The notes beneath the pieces are model-generated. The model was given only the letters and a program-made list of their open reading frames with translations, did no database searches and was not told the DNA's origin. The position numbers and the translations under genes were made by a program. A stretch of 64,000 bases of DNA from an uncultured Clostridia bacterium (GTDB lineage: Bacteria > Bacillota > Clostridia > Christensenellales > Borkfalkiaceae): contig CANQWX010000003.1 of NCBI GenBank assembly GCA_947627665.1, forward strand, positions 57,743 through 121,742, written 5' to 3'. The stretch's first letter is position 1, and each line of letters starts with the position of its first letter. Below are positions 48,935-57,047 of the stretch, one piece after another.

Positions 48935-49216
48935 ATGAACGTCGGCGCACGGATAAGGGAGTTACGGGAGCGGGCGGGTTTTACACAAAATAAGCTCGCA
49001 GAATGGGCAGGTGTTTCGCAAACGCACCTCAGGCGCGTGGAACTTGGCCAACAGGACATCACCGTGGGACAACTTGGGTTGGTGTGTGACGGATTGGGTA
49101 TCACGTTGGCAGAATTTTTTAATGTTACCGAGGCGCAGGAAACTTTCTCCGAGGTTACGGCCAAACTAACGCCCAAGCAAAAACAGCTCTTATTTGATTT
49201 TTTGAAAAGTATTTAA
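48935..49216 (+). CDS. XRE-family HTH regulator
   Basis: A 93-residue protein with a classic Cro/CI HTH at about 6-60 (IRELRERAGFTQNKLAEWAGVSQTHLRRVE) and a short helical tail that may dimerise. The ATG at 48935 follows GAGGGG. It is divergent from the LRR lipoprotein gene and probably represses it through the TTATAAGACTAA sites between them. Confidence 0.88.
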   Translation: MNVGARIRELRERAGFTQNKLAEWAGVSQTHLRRVELGQQDITVGQLGLVCDGLGITLAEFFNVTEAQETFSEVTAKLTPKQKQLLFDFLKSI

Positions 49217-49224
49217 GTTAAAAA

Positions 49225-49254
49225 GCCGCCCGCGGACAAGTGTCCGCGGGCGGC
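49225..49254. terminator. Bidirectional terminator
   Basis: A 14-bp perfect stem (49225-49238 with 49241-49254) with an A-run on the left and TTTTT shortly to the right, between the convergent XRE and fba genes. Confidence 0.85.
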
Positions 49255-49282
49255 GCCGTTTTTCGTAGCGGTCTGCTTCTTT

Positions 49283-50218
49283 TTACGCTTTTCCCGCGCT
49301 GCCGAGCACGTCTACGATCTTGTGCTTCACCATTTCCTTCATGTTGGCTCTGGCGTCGGTGAGGTATTGGCGGGGATCGAAGTGGGAGGGATTCTCCGCA
49401 AAGTGCTTCCTGATCGCCGCGGTAAAGGCGACGCGCAGGTCGGAGTCGATGTTTATCTTGCAGACGGCAAGTTTTGCCGCCTTTCTCAGTTCGCTCTCGG
49501 GAATGCCGATCGCGTTGGGCATGGAGCCGCCGAATTGGTTGACGACGGCGACCTGTTCCTGCGGCACGCTCGAAGCGCCGTGGAGCACGATGGGGAAGCC
49601 GGGGAGCCTTCTGCCGATCTCTTCCAGAATGTCGATGCGGAGCTTGGGGTCCTGCCCGGGTTTGAACTTATAGGCGCCGTGCGAGGTGCCGATGGCGATC
49701 GCAAGGGAGTCGATGCCCGTTCTCGAGGTGAATTCCTCCACTTCGTCGGGAGAGGTGAACATCGCGTCATGGGCCTCCACATGCACGTCGTCCTCGATGC
49801 CTGCGAGCTTGCCAAGCTCCGCCTCTACCACAACGCCGTGGCTGTGCGCGTATTCGACGACCCGCTTCGTGAGGGCGATGTTTTCCTCCCAGGGCTTCGA
49901 GGAGGCGTCGATCATGACGGAAGTAAAGCCTACGTCGATGCAGTCCTTGCAGATGTCGAAATCCGCGCCGTGGTCGAGGTGCATGGCGATGGGGATGTCC
50001 GTCGTTTCGACGGCAGCCGCCACCAGATGGCGCAGATAGACGGGATTGGCGTACTTTCTCGCGCCCGCGGAAACCTGTAAAATGACGGGGGAGCGGCATT
50101 CGTTGGCCGCTTCTACGATGGCCTGGACCATCTCCATATTGTTCACGTTGAACGCGCCGACCGCATAGCCGCCCGCGTACGCTTTCGCAAACATCTCCTT
50201 GGTTGTTACTAAAGGCAT
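49283..50218 (-). CDS. fba: Fructose-bisphosphate aldolase, class II
   Basis: A zinc aldolase of glycolysis and gluconeogenesis, 311 residues. AMHLDHGADF carries the first metal and catalytic residues (His, Asp), EAELG the second, GTSHGAYK and VLHGASSVP the other histidine ligands, and NIDSDLR the substrate phosphate contact. Length and order fit the FbaA class. The ATG at 50218 follows GGAGG. Confidence 0.95.
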   Translation of the reverse strand: MPLVTTKEMFAKAYAGGYAVGAFNVNNMEMVQAIVEAANECRSPVILQVSAGARKYANPVYLRHLVAAAVETTDIPIAMHLDHGADFDICKDCIDVGFTSVMIDASSKPWEENIALTKRVVEYAHSHGVVVEAELGKLAGIEDDVHVEAHDAMFTSPDEVEEFTSRTGIDSLAIAIGTSHGAYKFKPGQDPKLRIDILEEIGRRLPGFPIVLHGASSVPQEQVAVVNQFGGSMPNAIGIPESELRKAAKLAVCKINIDSDLRVAFTAAIRKHFAENPSHFDPRQYLTDARANMKEMVKHKIVDVLGSAGKA

Positions 50219-50241
50219 ATATTTCCTCCGATTTTTTTTCA

Positions 50242-50270
50242 ATTATAACCCATTCCCGCCGAAAAAGCAA
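50242..50270 (-). promoter_or_regulatory. SigmaA promoter of fba
   Basis: Minus-strand TTGCTT (50270-50265), 17 bases, TATAAT (50247-50242). Confidence 0.75.
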
Positions 50271-50421
50271 GGGGGTTTTCCGTAAATCCCGCGGAAATTT
50301 TCGAAAAAGAAAAAACGGATAAAGAAAGCGTTCATTCGCCAACATCGGCGTTTTTTTGCGGCGGGGAAGTGATAAAATCAAATTTACCTCGCGCCCTTCG
50401 GCGCAGGGAGGAGGAACCATT

Positions 50422-53400
50422 GTGAAAACTGTCCGCAAAACCTTTGTTACACTCTTTGTTACCGCCTTTTCGGTCGCATTCGCCCTGCTGCTCACCGTGC
50501 TCGTCGCGGCAGCATGCAGCGAAAAGGTCACGCTGCGCTTCGAAACGGGCGACGGCACCTATCTCGCCTCCGTGGAAGGCTCCTCGGGCGGTACATACCA
50601 AAAGCCTCAAGATCCCGAAAAAGAGGGGTATTTCTTCGACGGCTGGTACCCCGACGCGAGTTGCACGGGCGACAGCCTCGCGCTCCCCGACGTTTTGCCC
50701 GCGGAGAGCACGACTTACTATGCGAAATATATCCGATGTCCTCTGCTCACGCTGGACGCGGAGGGAGGCTCCCTCACGCTGACGGAGCACCGTATCCGCC
50801 CCGGCACGGACCTTTCGGAATATCTCGGCGCGTTCGTCCCGCAAAAAGACGGCCTGCTCTTCGGCGGCTGGGAATGCGGGGGCGAGCTGCTCGGAGAGGA
50901 CGCGGCCATGCCGATGGAGGACATGCAGCTCCATGCGCGCTATAAGGCGGCGTACGAAGTCGCGGTCTTTGTGCAGTCGGCGGACGAGCCGCAGGACTTC
51001 GTGAAGAGCGAAGAGTTCAGCTATACGGGCGCCGATTGGCTGGGCGCTGTCTTTACGCCGCAACCGCCCGCAGCGGAGCACTTCGGCACGGATACGGAAA
51101 GCTCTTCCCCGTCCGCGCCCCTGCACGAGGGCGAAAACCGGTTTGAATTGTATCTTTTGCGGGAAGAGCTTGTGTTGCGCTATTTCAGCGCGCTTCCCGG
51201 GGGCGGCACGGCGGAAGGGGAGATCCCCACCCGCTACGGCGCGCACGTCGCCCTGCCCGAGCTTCCCGAAGCGGAGGGCTACGCCTTCTTCGGGTGGTCG
51301 GACGGAGAGGAGGAATATGCAAACGGCGGCAGTTACACCGCCGAACGCGCTCTCACGCTCAACGGCAGCTGGGGCGCGCTCTATCCCAACGTGCGCGGGG
51401 AGGGGACGCTCGCCGTGGAAACGGGGGACGCGCCCGTGCGGCGGGCGGACCTCACGCTCGGGGAAGAGCGCTTCCGCGGGCAGTACTTTGCGGAGAGCGG
51501 CTGCTTCGACGCGGGCGGATACCGCGGCAGGCTCGCCCACGGCGGTTATCTTCCCGACGACTCGGGCACCTATTGCGGGATCGATCTTGCAAAAAATGCC
51601 GCGGGGGAGGAATTCGGCGTGCTCACGCTGGACTTCGGGAACGCGGAGGCAAGTTACCGCACCGCACAGACGGAGGCGCACGGGAGCTACCGCTACGACT
51701 ACGACGATGCGGCAAAGCGCTATACGGGGGACTATGTGTTCTCGTCGGACGGGCTTTCCTTCCGCTTCCGCCTGGCGGAGGAGGGCTTCCTGAAACAGGG
51801 CGGCGAGAAGAACAGCTATTCCGCGTATGATCTCGGCGCAGGCGCGCTGCTGCCCGATGCGCTCACCCTCGACGGCTACGGCAACGGCGTCTGGCAAAGG
51901 GACGCGGGCGTGTCGGCGGGGAGCTATCGCGGCGGCGGACGGGAAAACGAATGGGAGTTTACGCCCGCAAACGGCGAACCGTTCCGCATTCTGCTCGGAC
52001 AACGGGTCTGGTCGGACGGCACGGACTTCGCCGCCGAGGAGACCTTTCTCTACTTCGATCCCGCCCTTTCGGGGGAATTCCGCGCGGCGGACGGCGCCAC
52101 GCTCACCCTCGACGGCTACGGGTTGAAGGCGGTCTATCAAAGCGGGGAACGGGTGATTTCCGGTCCCTTCTCGCGGGAGGGGAACGTCCTCTCCGTGCAG
52201 GCGGAAAACCCCGTAAAATTCACGCTCACGAAGGACGGTTTTGTGCAAACGGGGGAAGAAAACGGCGTCTATGAGGGCGAAAAGGGGACCCTGTCGCTCG
52301 ACGGCGCGGGCGGGGCGCGGCTTTATATGGGCGGCCTTTTGCTCGGCGCGGGCGAATACCGCGCGGACGGCGGCGACTGGCTCTTTGCGGGGGAAGAAGA
52401 ATTCCGTTTCCGCCTTGCGGGAGAGGACTATCTCGTATACGACGAAGCCAACGACGGCGTCTTTGCGGGGGATTGGGGCGTCGCGCTCGAATTGGACGGC
52501 TTCGGCGGCGCGGTCTATCACAATATGTTCGGCGGGACGACGGAGCTGCGGCTCGTCTATGCGGACGAAACGTTGCTCCTGCTGTCTGGCGCGGAGATGC
52601 TGACGGCCTATCACACCCTCTCCCTCTCCGTGGACCGCGGCAAGATGCAGGTGCGCGAAAATCCCTCGGCAACGGCGGGCGTGTTCCCCGTGCGGGCGGC
52701 GGGAGAGGACGTGCTGCTCGTGCTCGACGGCAAAGGGGGCGCCGTACTCGCGGGCAAGGATCAGATCCACGGGAGCTATGCCATCCCGTCCAAGGGGGAG
52801 ATCGTCTGCGATCTCGGCGGTCCGTCCGTCCGTTTCCGCATCGAAGAGGACAACGGAACGTATTTCTGCCGAAAGGCGGACATGACGGGAGAATTTCTCT
52901 GCGGCGGCGACGTGCTCGTGCTCGACGGCTACGGGACGGCGCATTACCGCGGCGAAGGCGGGGAGTGGACGGCTCCCTACCGCATGGCGGGCGGCGCGGC
53001 GGAGGTCGTGCGCGACAAGGAGCTTTGGCGGTTTTTGCTCGGCGGGGATTCCTTCACCCTCATGCGTTTTGCGCGGTACCTTTCGCCCGATCAAAAGGGA
53101 GAACTTCTCCTGCAAACGGACGGCAAAAACGCCATTCTCCGCGAGGAAAAGGAGCACTGCGGCTACTATTCGGAACAGCAGTATTTCCTCTCCGACGACA
53201 GGGAATTCGCCTACCGCATCTACGGGGACGAATACCGCGTCTATCGGAGCGCGCTGCAGGCCGAATATCTTTTGGAGGACGGCGCGACCCTCTCGCTCGA
53301 CGGCTGCGGGCTTGGCGTATATACGGCGGGGGAACGGGAGTTCGCGGGCGAGGCGACGGTCACCGATACGGGGCTTATCGTCTTTTCCTCGGCGGAACTG

Positions 53401-53883
53401 CCCACACCTTCCGGCATGCTCGGGTTCCGTACGGACGGGGACGGCGTGTTGAGGACGCTCGGCGGAGAATTCGGGCTGTACGCAGGCGACGGGGGAGAAT
53501 TATTCTTGCAGGGCGACGGCGTCGCCTATCTGCGCAGGGGCGGCGTCTGGCGCAAGGGCGGCTACGAGGCGGCGGGAGAGAGCGAATTTGTGCTATCCCT
53601 CTACGGCGCGGAGATCCGCTTCCGCATCGGGCGGACGCCGTCGGGCGGCGGTTATTCCGTCTACCATGAAGCGCTTGCGGCGTTTGCGGGGACCTATCGT
53701 GCGGGCGAAGAGCTTCTCATGGTGGACGGCTACGGCGCGACGCTCGGCGGCAAGAGCCTGCGCTTCGTCTGCGCGGGGGAGGGCGGTTTCGTCGCCTGCG
53801 AAAAAGACACGGGACGCTTCTATATCGTCCGTCTGAACGGCGAGGCGGTCTTAAATCCCGCGGACAGCCGCTATCTTGCATAA
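50422..53883 (+). CDS. Giant repeat lipoprotein (InlB-like repeats plus LDGYG repeats)
   Basis: A 1153-residue surface lipoprotein: lipobox VAAAC with Cys32, then InlB/Listeria-Bacteroides-type repeats in the first 300 residues (GYFFDGWYPD, YAFFGWSDG). The remaining 700 residues hold about ten copies of a repeat centred on LxLDGYGxxxY, near residues 481, 562, 625, 690, 766, 833, 897, 958, 1029 and 1101, with a period of 60-80 residues. I know no function for the repeat. The GTG at 50422 follows GGAGGAGG. No terminator is obvious downstream. Confidence 0.85.
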   Translation: MKTVRKTFVTLFVTAFSVAFALLLTVLVAAACSEKVTLRFETGDGTYLASVEGSSGGTYQKPQDPEKEGYFFDGWYPDASCTGDSLALPDVLPAESTTYYAKYIRCPLLTLDAEGGSLTLTEHRIRPGTDLSEYLGAFVPQKDGLLFGGWECGGELLGEDAAMPMEDMQLHARYKAAYEVAVFVQSADEPQDFVKSEEFSYTGADWLGAVFTPQPPAAEHFGTDTESSSPSAPLHEGENRFELYLLREELVLRYFSALPGGGTAEGEIPTRYGAHVALPELPEAEGYAFFGWSDGEEEYANGGSYTAERALTLNGSWGALYPNVRGEGTLAVETGDAPVRRADLTLGEERFRGQYFAESGCFDAGGYRGRLAHGGYLPDDSGTYCGIDLAKNAAGEEFGVLTLDFGNAEASYRTAQTEAHGSYRYDYDDAAKRYTGDYVFSSDGLSFRFRLAEEGFLKQGGEKNSYSAYDLGAGALLPDALTLDGYGNGVWQRDAGVSAGSYRGGGRENEWEFTPANGEPFRILLGQRVWSDGTDFAAEETFLYFDPALSGEFRAADGATLTLDGYGLKAVYQSGERVISGPFSREGNVLSVQAENPVKFTLTKDGFVQTGEENGVYEGEKGTLSLDGAGGARLYMGGLLLGAGEYRADGGDWLFAGEEEFRFRLAGEDYLVYDEANDGVFAGDWGVALELDGFGGAVYHNMFGGTTELRLVYADETLLLLSGAEMLTAYHTLSLSVDRGKMQVRENPSATAGVFPVRAAGEDVLLVLDGKGGAVLAGKDQIHGSYAIPSKGEIVCDLGGPSVRFRIEEDNGTYFCRKADMTGEFLCGGDVLVLDGYGTAHYRGEGGEWTAPYRMAGGAAEVVRDKELWRFLLGGDSFTLMRFARYLSPDQKGELLLQTDGKNAILREEKEHCGYYSEQQYFLSDDREFAYRIYGDEYRVYRSALQAEYLLEDGATLSLDGCGLGVYTAGEREFAGEATVTDTGLIVFSSAELPTPSGMLGFRTDGDGVLRTLGGEFGLYAGDGGELFLQGDGVAYLRRGGVWRKGGYEAAGESEFVLSLYGAEIRFRIGRTPSGGGYSVYHEALAAFAGTYRAGEELLMVDGYGATLGGKSLRFVCAGEGGFVACEKDTGRFYIVRLNGEAVLNPADSRYLA

Positions 53884-53912
53884 AATTTTCACCGAAACAT
53901 AACGGATAGTCA

Positions 53913-53941
53913 TTGCAATTTTTCCGCGGATTTGGTATAAT
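53913..53941 (+). promoter_or_regulatory. SigmaA promoter of trpS
   Basis: TTGCAA (53913-53918), 17 bases, TATAAT (53936-53941). The leader is too short for a T-box. Confidence 0.75.
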
Positions 53942-53971
53942 TCTCCTGTATTATTCCGTTGCGGAGAAAAT

Positions 53972-54967
53972 ATGGAAGGAAAAACAGTTTATTCGGCGAT
54001 CCAGCCGAGCGGAAATCTCACGATCGGCAACTATGTCGGTTCCATACGCAATTGGCTCAACATGCAGTCGGAATACGATTGTTATTTTGCCATGGCGAAC
54101 ATGCACGCCATCACGGTGCGCCAGGAGCCGTCCGAACTCAGAAGAAGAACGCTCGAACTTGCGGCGCTCTACATCGCCTGCGGCGTCGATCCCGAAAAGT
54201 GCACGCTCTATGTACAGTCGCAGGTGCCCCAGCACGCCGAGCTTGCGTGGGTGCTCAACACCCTCACTTACGTCGGCGAAATGGAGCGCATGACGCAGTT
54301 CAAGGATAAATCCCGCAAGCATGCGGACAATATCAACATGGGGCTTATGGACTACCCCGTGCTCATGGCGGCGGACATCCTCCTCTACCAGGCCGATCTC
54401 GTCCCCGTCGGGCAGGACCAGACCCAGCATGTCGAGATCACGCGGGACATCGCCGTCCGCTTCAACAACCGCTTCGGCGACACTTTTACCGTGCCGCAGG
54501 CGCTCATTCTGAAACAGGGCGCGAAGATCTGCTCGTTGCAGGAACCCGAAAAGAAGATGAGCAAGTCGGACGAAAATCCGAACGCCTCCGTCTATCTCAC
54601 CGACGACAGGGATGCGATCCTGCGCAAATTCAAGCGCGCCGTGACGGACAGCGACAGCGAGATCCGCCTTGCGCCCGAAAAACCGGGGATCTCCAACCTC
54701 CTCACGATCTATGCGTCCTTCACGGGCAAGACGGCCGGGGAGGCCGAAAAGGACTTTGCGGGCAAGGGCTACGGCGAGTTCAAGCTTGCGGTGGGGGAGG
54801 CGGTCGCGGACAAGCTCGCCCCCGTGCAGCAGGAGCAGGCGCGCCTCCTCAAAGACAAAGCGTATCTCGGCGGCGTGCTCGCGGCGGGCGCGGAACGGGC
54901 CTATAAGACCGCCCGCAAGACGCTCTCCAAAGTCTACCGCAAGATCGGCTTTTACCAGGGGGAATAA
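53972..54967 (+). CDS. trpS: Tryptophanyl-tRNA synthetase
   Basis: Class I synthetase of 331 residues. The HIGH-like motif is PSGNLTIGNYVG, the KMSKS loop reads KKMSKSDEN, and LMAADILLYQADLVPVGQDQTQH is the typical substrate-pocket block. Length is normal for bacterial TrpRS. The stop codon shares its last base with the next gene's ATG. Confidence 0.95.
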   Translation: MEGKTVYSAIQPSGNLTIGNYVGSIRNWLNMQSEYDCYFAMANMHAITVRQEPSELRRRTLELAALYIACGVDPEKCTLYVQSQVPQHAELAWVLNTLTYVGEMERMTQFKDKSRKHADNINMGLMDYPVLMAADILLYQADLVPVGQDQTQHVEITRDIAVRFNNRFGDTFTVPQALILKQGAKICSLQEPEKKMSKSDENPNASVYLTDDRDAILRKFKRAVTDSDSEIRLAPEKPGISNLLTIYASFTGKTAGEAEKDFAGKGYGEFKLAVGEAVADKLAPVQQEQARLLKDKAYLGGVLAAGAERAYKTARKTLSKVYRKIGFYQGE

Positions 54968-55830
54968 TGTTCGGCTACGTTCGCTACGATCTTCCCAACC
55001 TGTTCGTGAAGGACATGATGCTCTACAAGGCGCTCTACTGCGGGCTGTGCAAGGGCATCGGCGCCTCGTGCGGGCAGATGGCGCGGCTCGGGCTGAGCTA
55101 CGACATGACCTTTCTGTCCGCCCTTCTCCACAACATGACGGGGACGGACGTCGTCATCGAGCGGCAGAATTGTTTCGAGCACGCCATCCGCAAGCGCCCC
55201 ATCGCCAAGACGGACGCGCTCACCGAGGAGCTGGGCGCTCTGAATACGGCGCTCGTCTATTATAAGCTCTCCGACGACGTGGACGACGGCGAGAGGGGAC
55301 GGGGCAAGCGGCTGTGGTTCAAACGGGGCTTCCGCCGTGCGAAAAAGCGCTATCCCGCGCTGATCGCGCTCGTGGAGGAATACATGCGGGAACAGACGCG
55401 GGCGGAGCGGGAAAACGCTTCCCCCGACCGTGCCGCCGACCCCACGGCGGTCATGATGGTCAAGCTCTCCCGCCGCTTTTTGGGCGAAAAGGCAAACGAA
55501 AGCTCGGACGAGCTGTTTTACGCCCTCGGGAAATGGGTATATCTCATTGACGCCCTTGACGACTACGACAAGGACAAAAAGAGGGGGAGCTTCAATCCCT
55601 TTGCGGCGGAATTCGGCGCGGAGAGCAGGGAAGCGCTCCTCAAAGAACACGGCGAGGACGTGAATTTTTTGTTCGACGCCCTCTTCTATGACCTGCGCGA
55701 GGGACTTGCGGGCTGCGTGTTCCATTTCAACCGCGATCTGACGGACAACGTCATTCTCCGCGGGATCCCGCTGGAAACGGCGCGGGTGCTCAAGGGCGCC
55801 CCGCCCGAAAAAATGACGGTAAAGATCTGA
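54967..55830 (+). CDS. DUF5685 family protein
   Basis: A 287-residue helical protein that matches DUF5685 in its opening FGYVRYDLPNLFVKD, YKALYCGLCKGIG with a conserved CxxC-type pair, and GLSYDMTFLSALLH. The domain occurs in Clostridia beside J-domain genes; no function is known. It contains several Asp-rich helices (WVYLIDALDDYDKD), recalling isoprenoid-synthase-like folds, but that is only a resemblance. It is coupled to trpS by a one-base overlap. Confidence 0.75.
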   Translation: MFGYVRYDLPNLFVKDMMLYKALYCGLCKGIGASCGQMARLGLSYDMTFLSALLHNMTGTDVVIERQNCFEHAIRKRPIAKTDALTEELGALNTALVYYKLSDDVDDGERGRGKRLWFKRGFRRAKKRYPALIALVEEYMREQTRAERENASPDRAADPTAVMMVKLSRRFLGEKANESSDELFYALGKWVYLIDALDDYDKDKKRGSFNPFAAEFGAESREALLKEHGEDVNFLFDALFYDLREGLAGCVFHFNRDLTDNVILRGIPLETARVLKGAPPEKMTVKI

Positions 55831-55904
55831 CGCCTTGCCCGCTCCCTTGCGGAGCGGCTCCGCGGGCGCGTCGGGGCACGACGAACAAAACAAAAGGACC
55901 GGAT

Positions 55905-56504
55905 ATGACAAATTACGAAATTTTACAAGTGAGTGAAAACGCCACGGACGAGGAGATCAAAGAGGCCTACCGCGCGCTCAAAATGAAGTATAACGAGGAG
56001 CGCTGGCAGGACGGCGAGGCGGGCAACCAAGCCGCGCGCATGCTCGAAAAGGTGGACGCCGCCTACGAAGAGATCATGCGGGAGCGCCGCGAAAAGCGCA
56101 GGGAGGACGGCGGCAAGAGCGCGCTCGACGAGGTCGCCGATCTTATCCGTGCGGGCGATCTTTCGGGGGCGCAGAGCAAGCTCGACGGGTTCAACGAGCG
56201 GTCGGCGGAGTGGCACTATCTGCAATCGGTCGTGTTTTATAAAAAGAATTGGATCAACGAGAGCAAGAAACAGCTTGAGATCGCCATGCAGCTCGACGGT
56301 GGCAATCCCAAATACAGGGAAGCGTATGAAAAGCTGCGCGCCCGCGCCGACTACCGCGGGCAGACGGGCGGCGCGGAGCATACCGATCCGAATCCCACGG
56401 CGGACGAGCAGATGGGCGGCAACTGGTGCGCCAACTGCGCGAGCTTTTGCTATACCTTCCTCTGCGTAAACTGCCTGTTCAATCTCTGCTGCAACTGCCG
56501 TTGA
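55905..56504 (+). CDS. J-domain-like protein lacking HPD, Cys-rich tail
   Basis: A 199-residue protein. The first 65 residues fold like a J-domain (TNYEILQVSENATDEEIKEAYRALKMKY ... AAYEEIM), but the HPD tripeptide that stimulates DnaK is missing; NEERWQD stands in its place. A TPR-like middle (about 75-145) follows. The last 30 residues hold nine cysteines in CxxC-like spacing (NWCANCASFCYTFLCVNCLF), suggesting metal binding or a membrane-embedded hairpin. It lies next to the DUF5685 gene and is followed after 10 bases by a membrane protein. Confidence 0.75.
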   Translation: MTNYEILQVSENATDEEIKEAYRALKMKYNEERWQDGEAGNQAARMLEKVDAAYEEIMRERREKRREDGGKSALDEVADLIRAGDLSGAQSKLDGFNERSAEWHYLQSVVFYKKNWINESKKQLEIAMQLDGGNPKYREAYEKLRARADYRGQTGGAEHTDPNPTADEQMGGNWCANCASFCYTFLCVNCLFNLCCNCR

Positions 56505-56514
56505 CGGTACGGAT

Positions 56515-57045
56515 ATGAAAAAGCCGTCGAAATCATTTGAAATCGCGCTGTCTGCGATCGCAGCGGCGTTCGCGGCGGGTTTTCTCATGCTCGGCACGCT
56601 CAACCCGTTTTTGCTCGCGGCGGGATACCTTGTTGCGACGTTTGCGCTCATGGTGCCCCTGTCCAAGGACTTCGTGTGGGGAAGCGCGCTCGCCTATCTG
56701 GCGGCGGGGCTGATCGCCTTGCCGCTTGCGCTTTGGAAGATCATTCCCTACGCCGTGTTCTTCGGACTGCATCCCATCGTCAACCATCTGCAAAAAAAGT
56801 ATGTGAAACGCACTCCGTTCAAGGTCTTATGCCTTCTTGCAAAGGCGGTGTGGTTCGATCTTGCGATGTGGCTCTCCTATTTCGTGCTCACCGCCATGGC
56901 GGGAATGGAATTTTCGCCCGAGATCGCACAGTTTATTTATTACATCATTTTCCTCGGCGGCACCGTGTTTTTCGTCGTTTACGACGTCATGATATTCTTC
57001 TGTCAGCGCTCGGCGGACCTTGCCATCCGCCGCATACGGAGGTGA
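56515..57045 (+). CDS. Polytopic membrane protein, unknown
   Basis: A 176-residue protein with four to five membrane helices in a compact arrangement and a basic C-terminus (RRIRR). It recalls small S-component-like transporter subunits, but no motif proves this. It lies in a tight row with the J-like gene upstream and rlmD two bases downstream, so it is probably co-expressed with them. Confidence 0.6.
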   Translation: MKKPSKSFEIALSAIAAAFAAGFLMLGTLNPFLLAAGYLVATFALMVPLSKDFVWGSALAYLAAGLIALPLALWKIIPYAVFFGLHPIVNHLQKKYVKRTPFKVLCLLAKAVWFDLAMWLSYFVLTAMAGMEFSPEIAQFIYYIIFLGGTVFFVVYDVMIFFCQRSADLAIRRIRR

Positions 57046-57047
57046 AC

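Noticed and set aside
50332..53157. 941-residue antisense frame over the repeat lipoprotein
   Set aside because: No motif or ribosome-binding site; the plus strand has a lipobox, repeats and GGAGGAGG.
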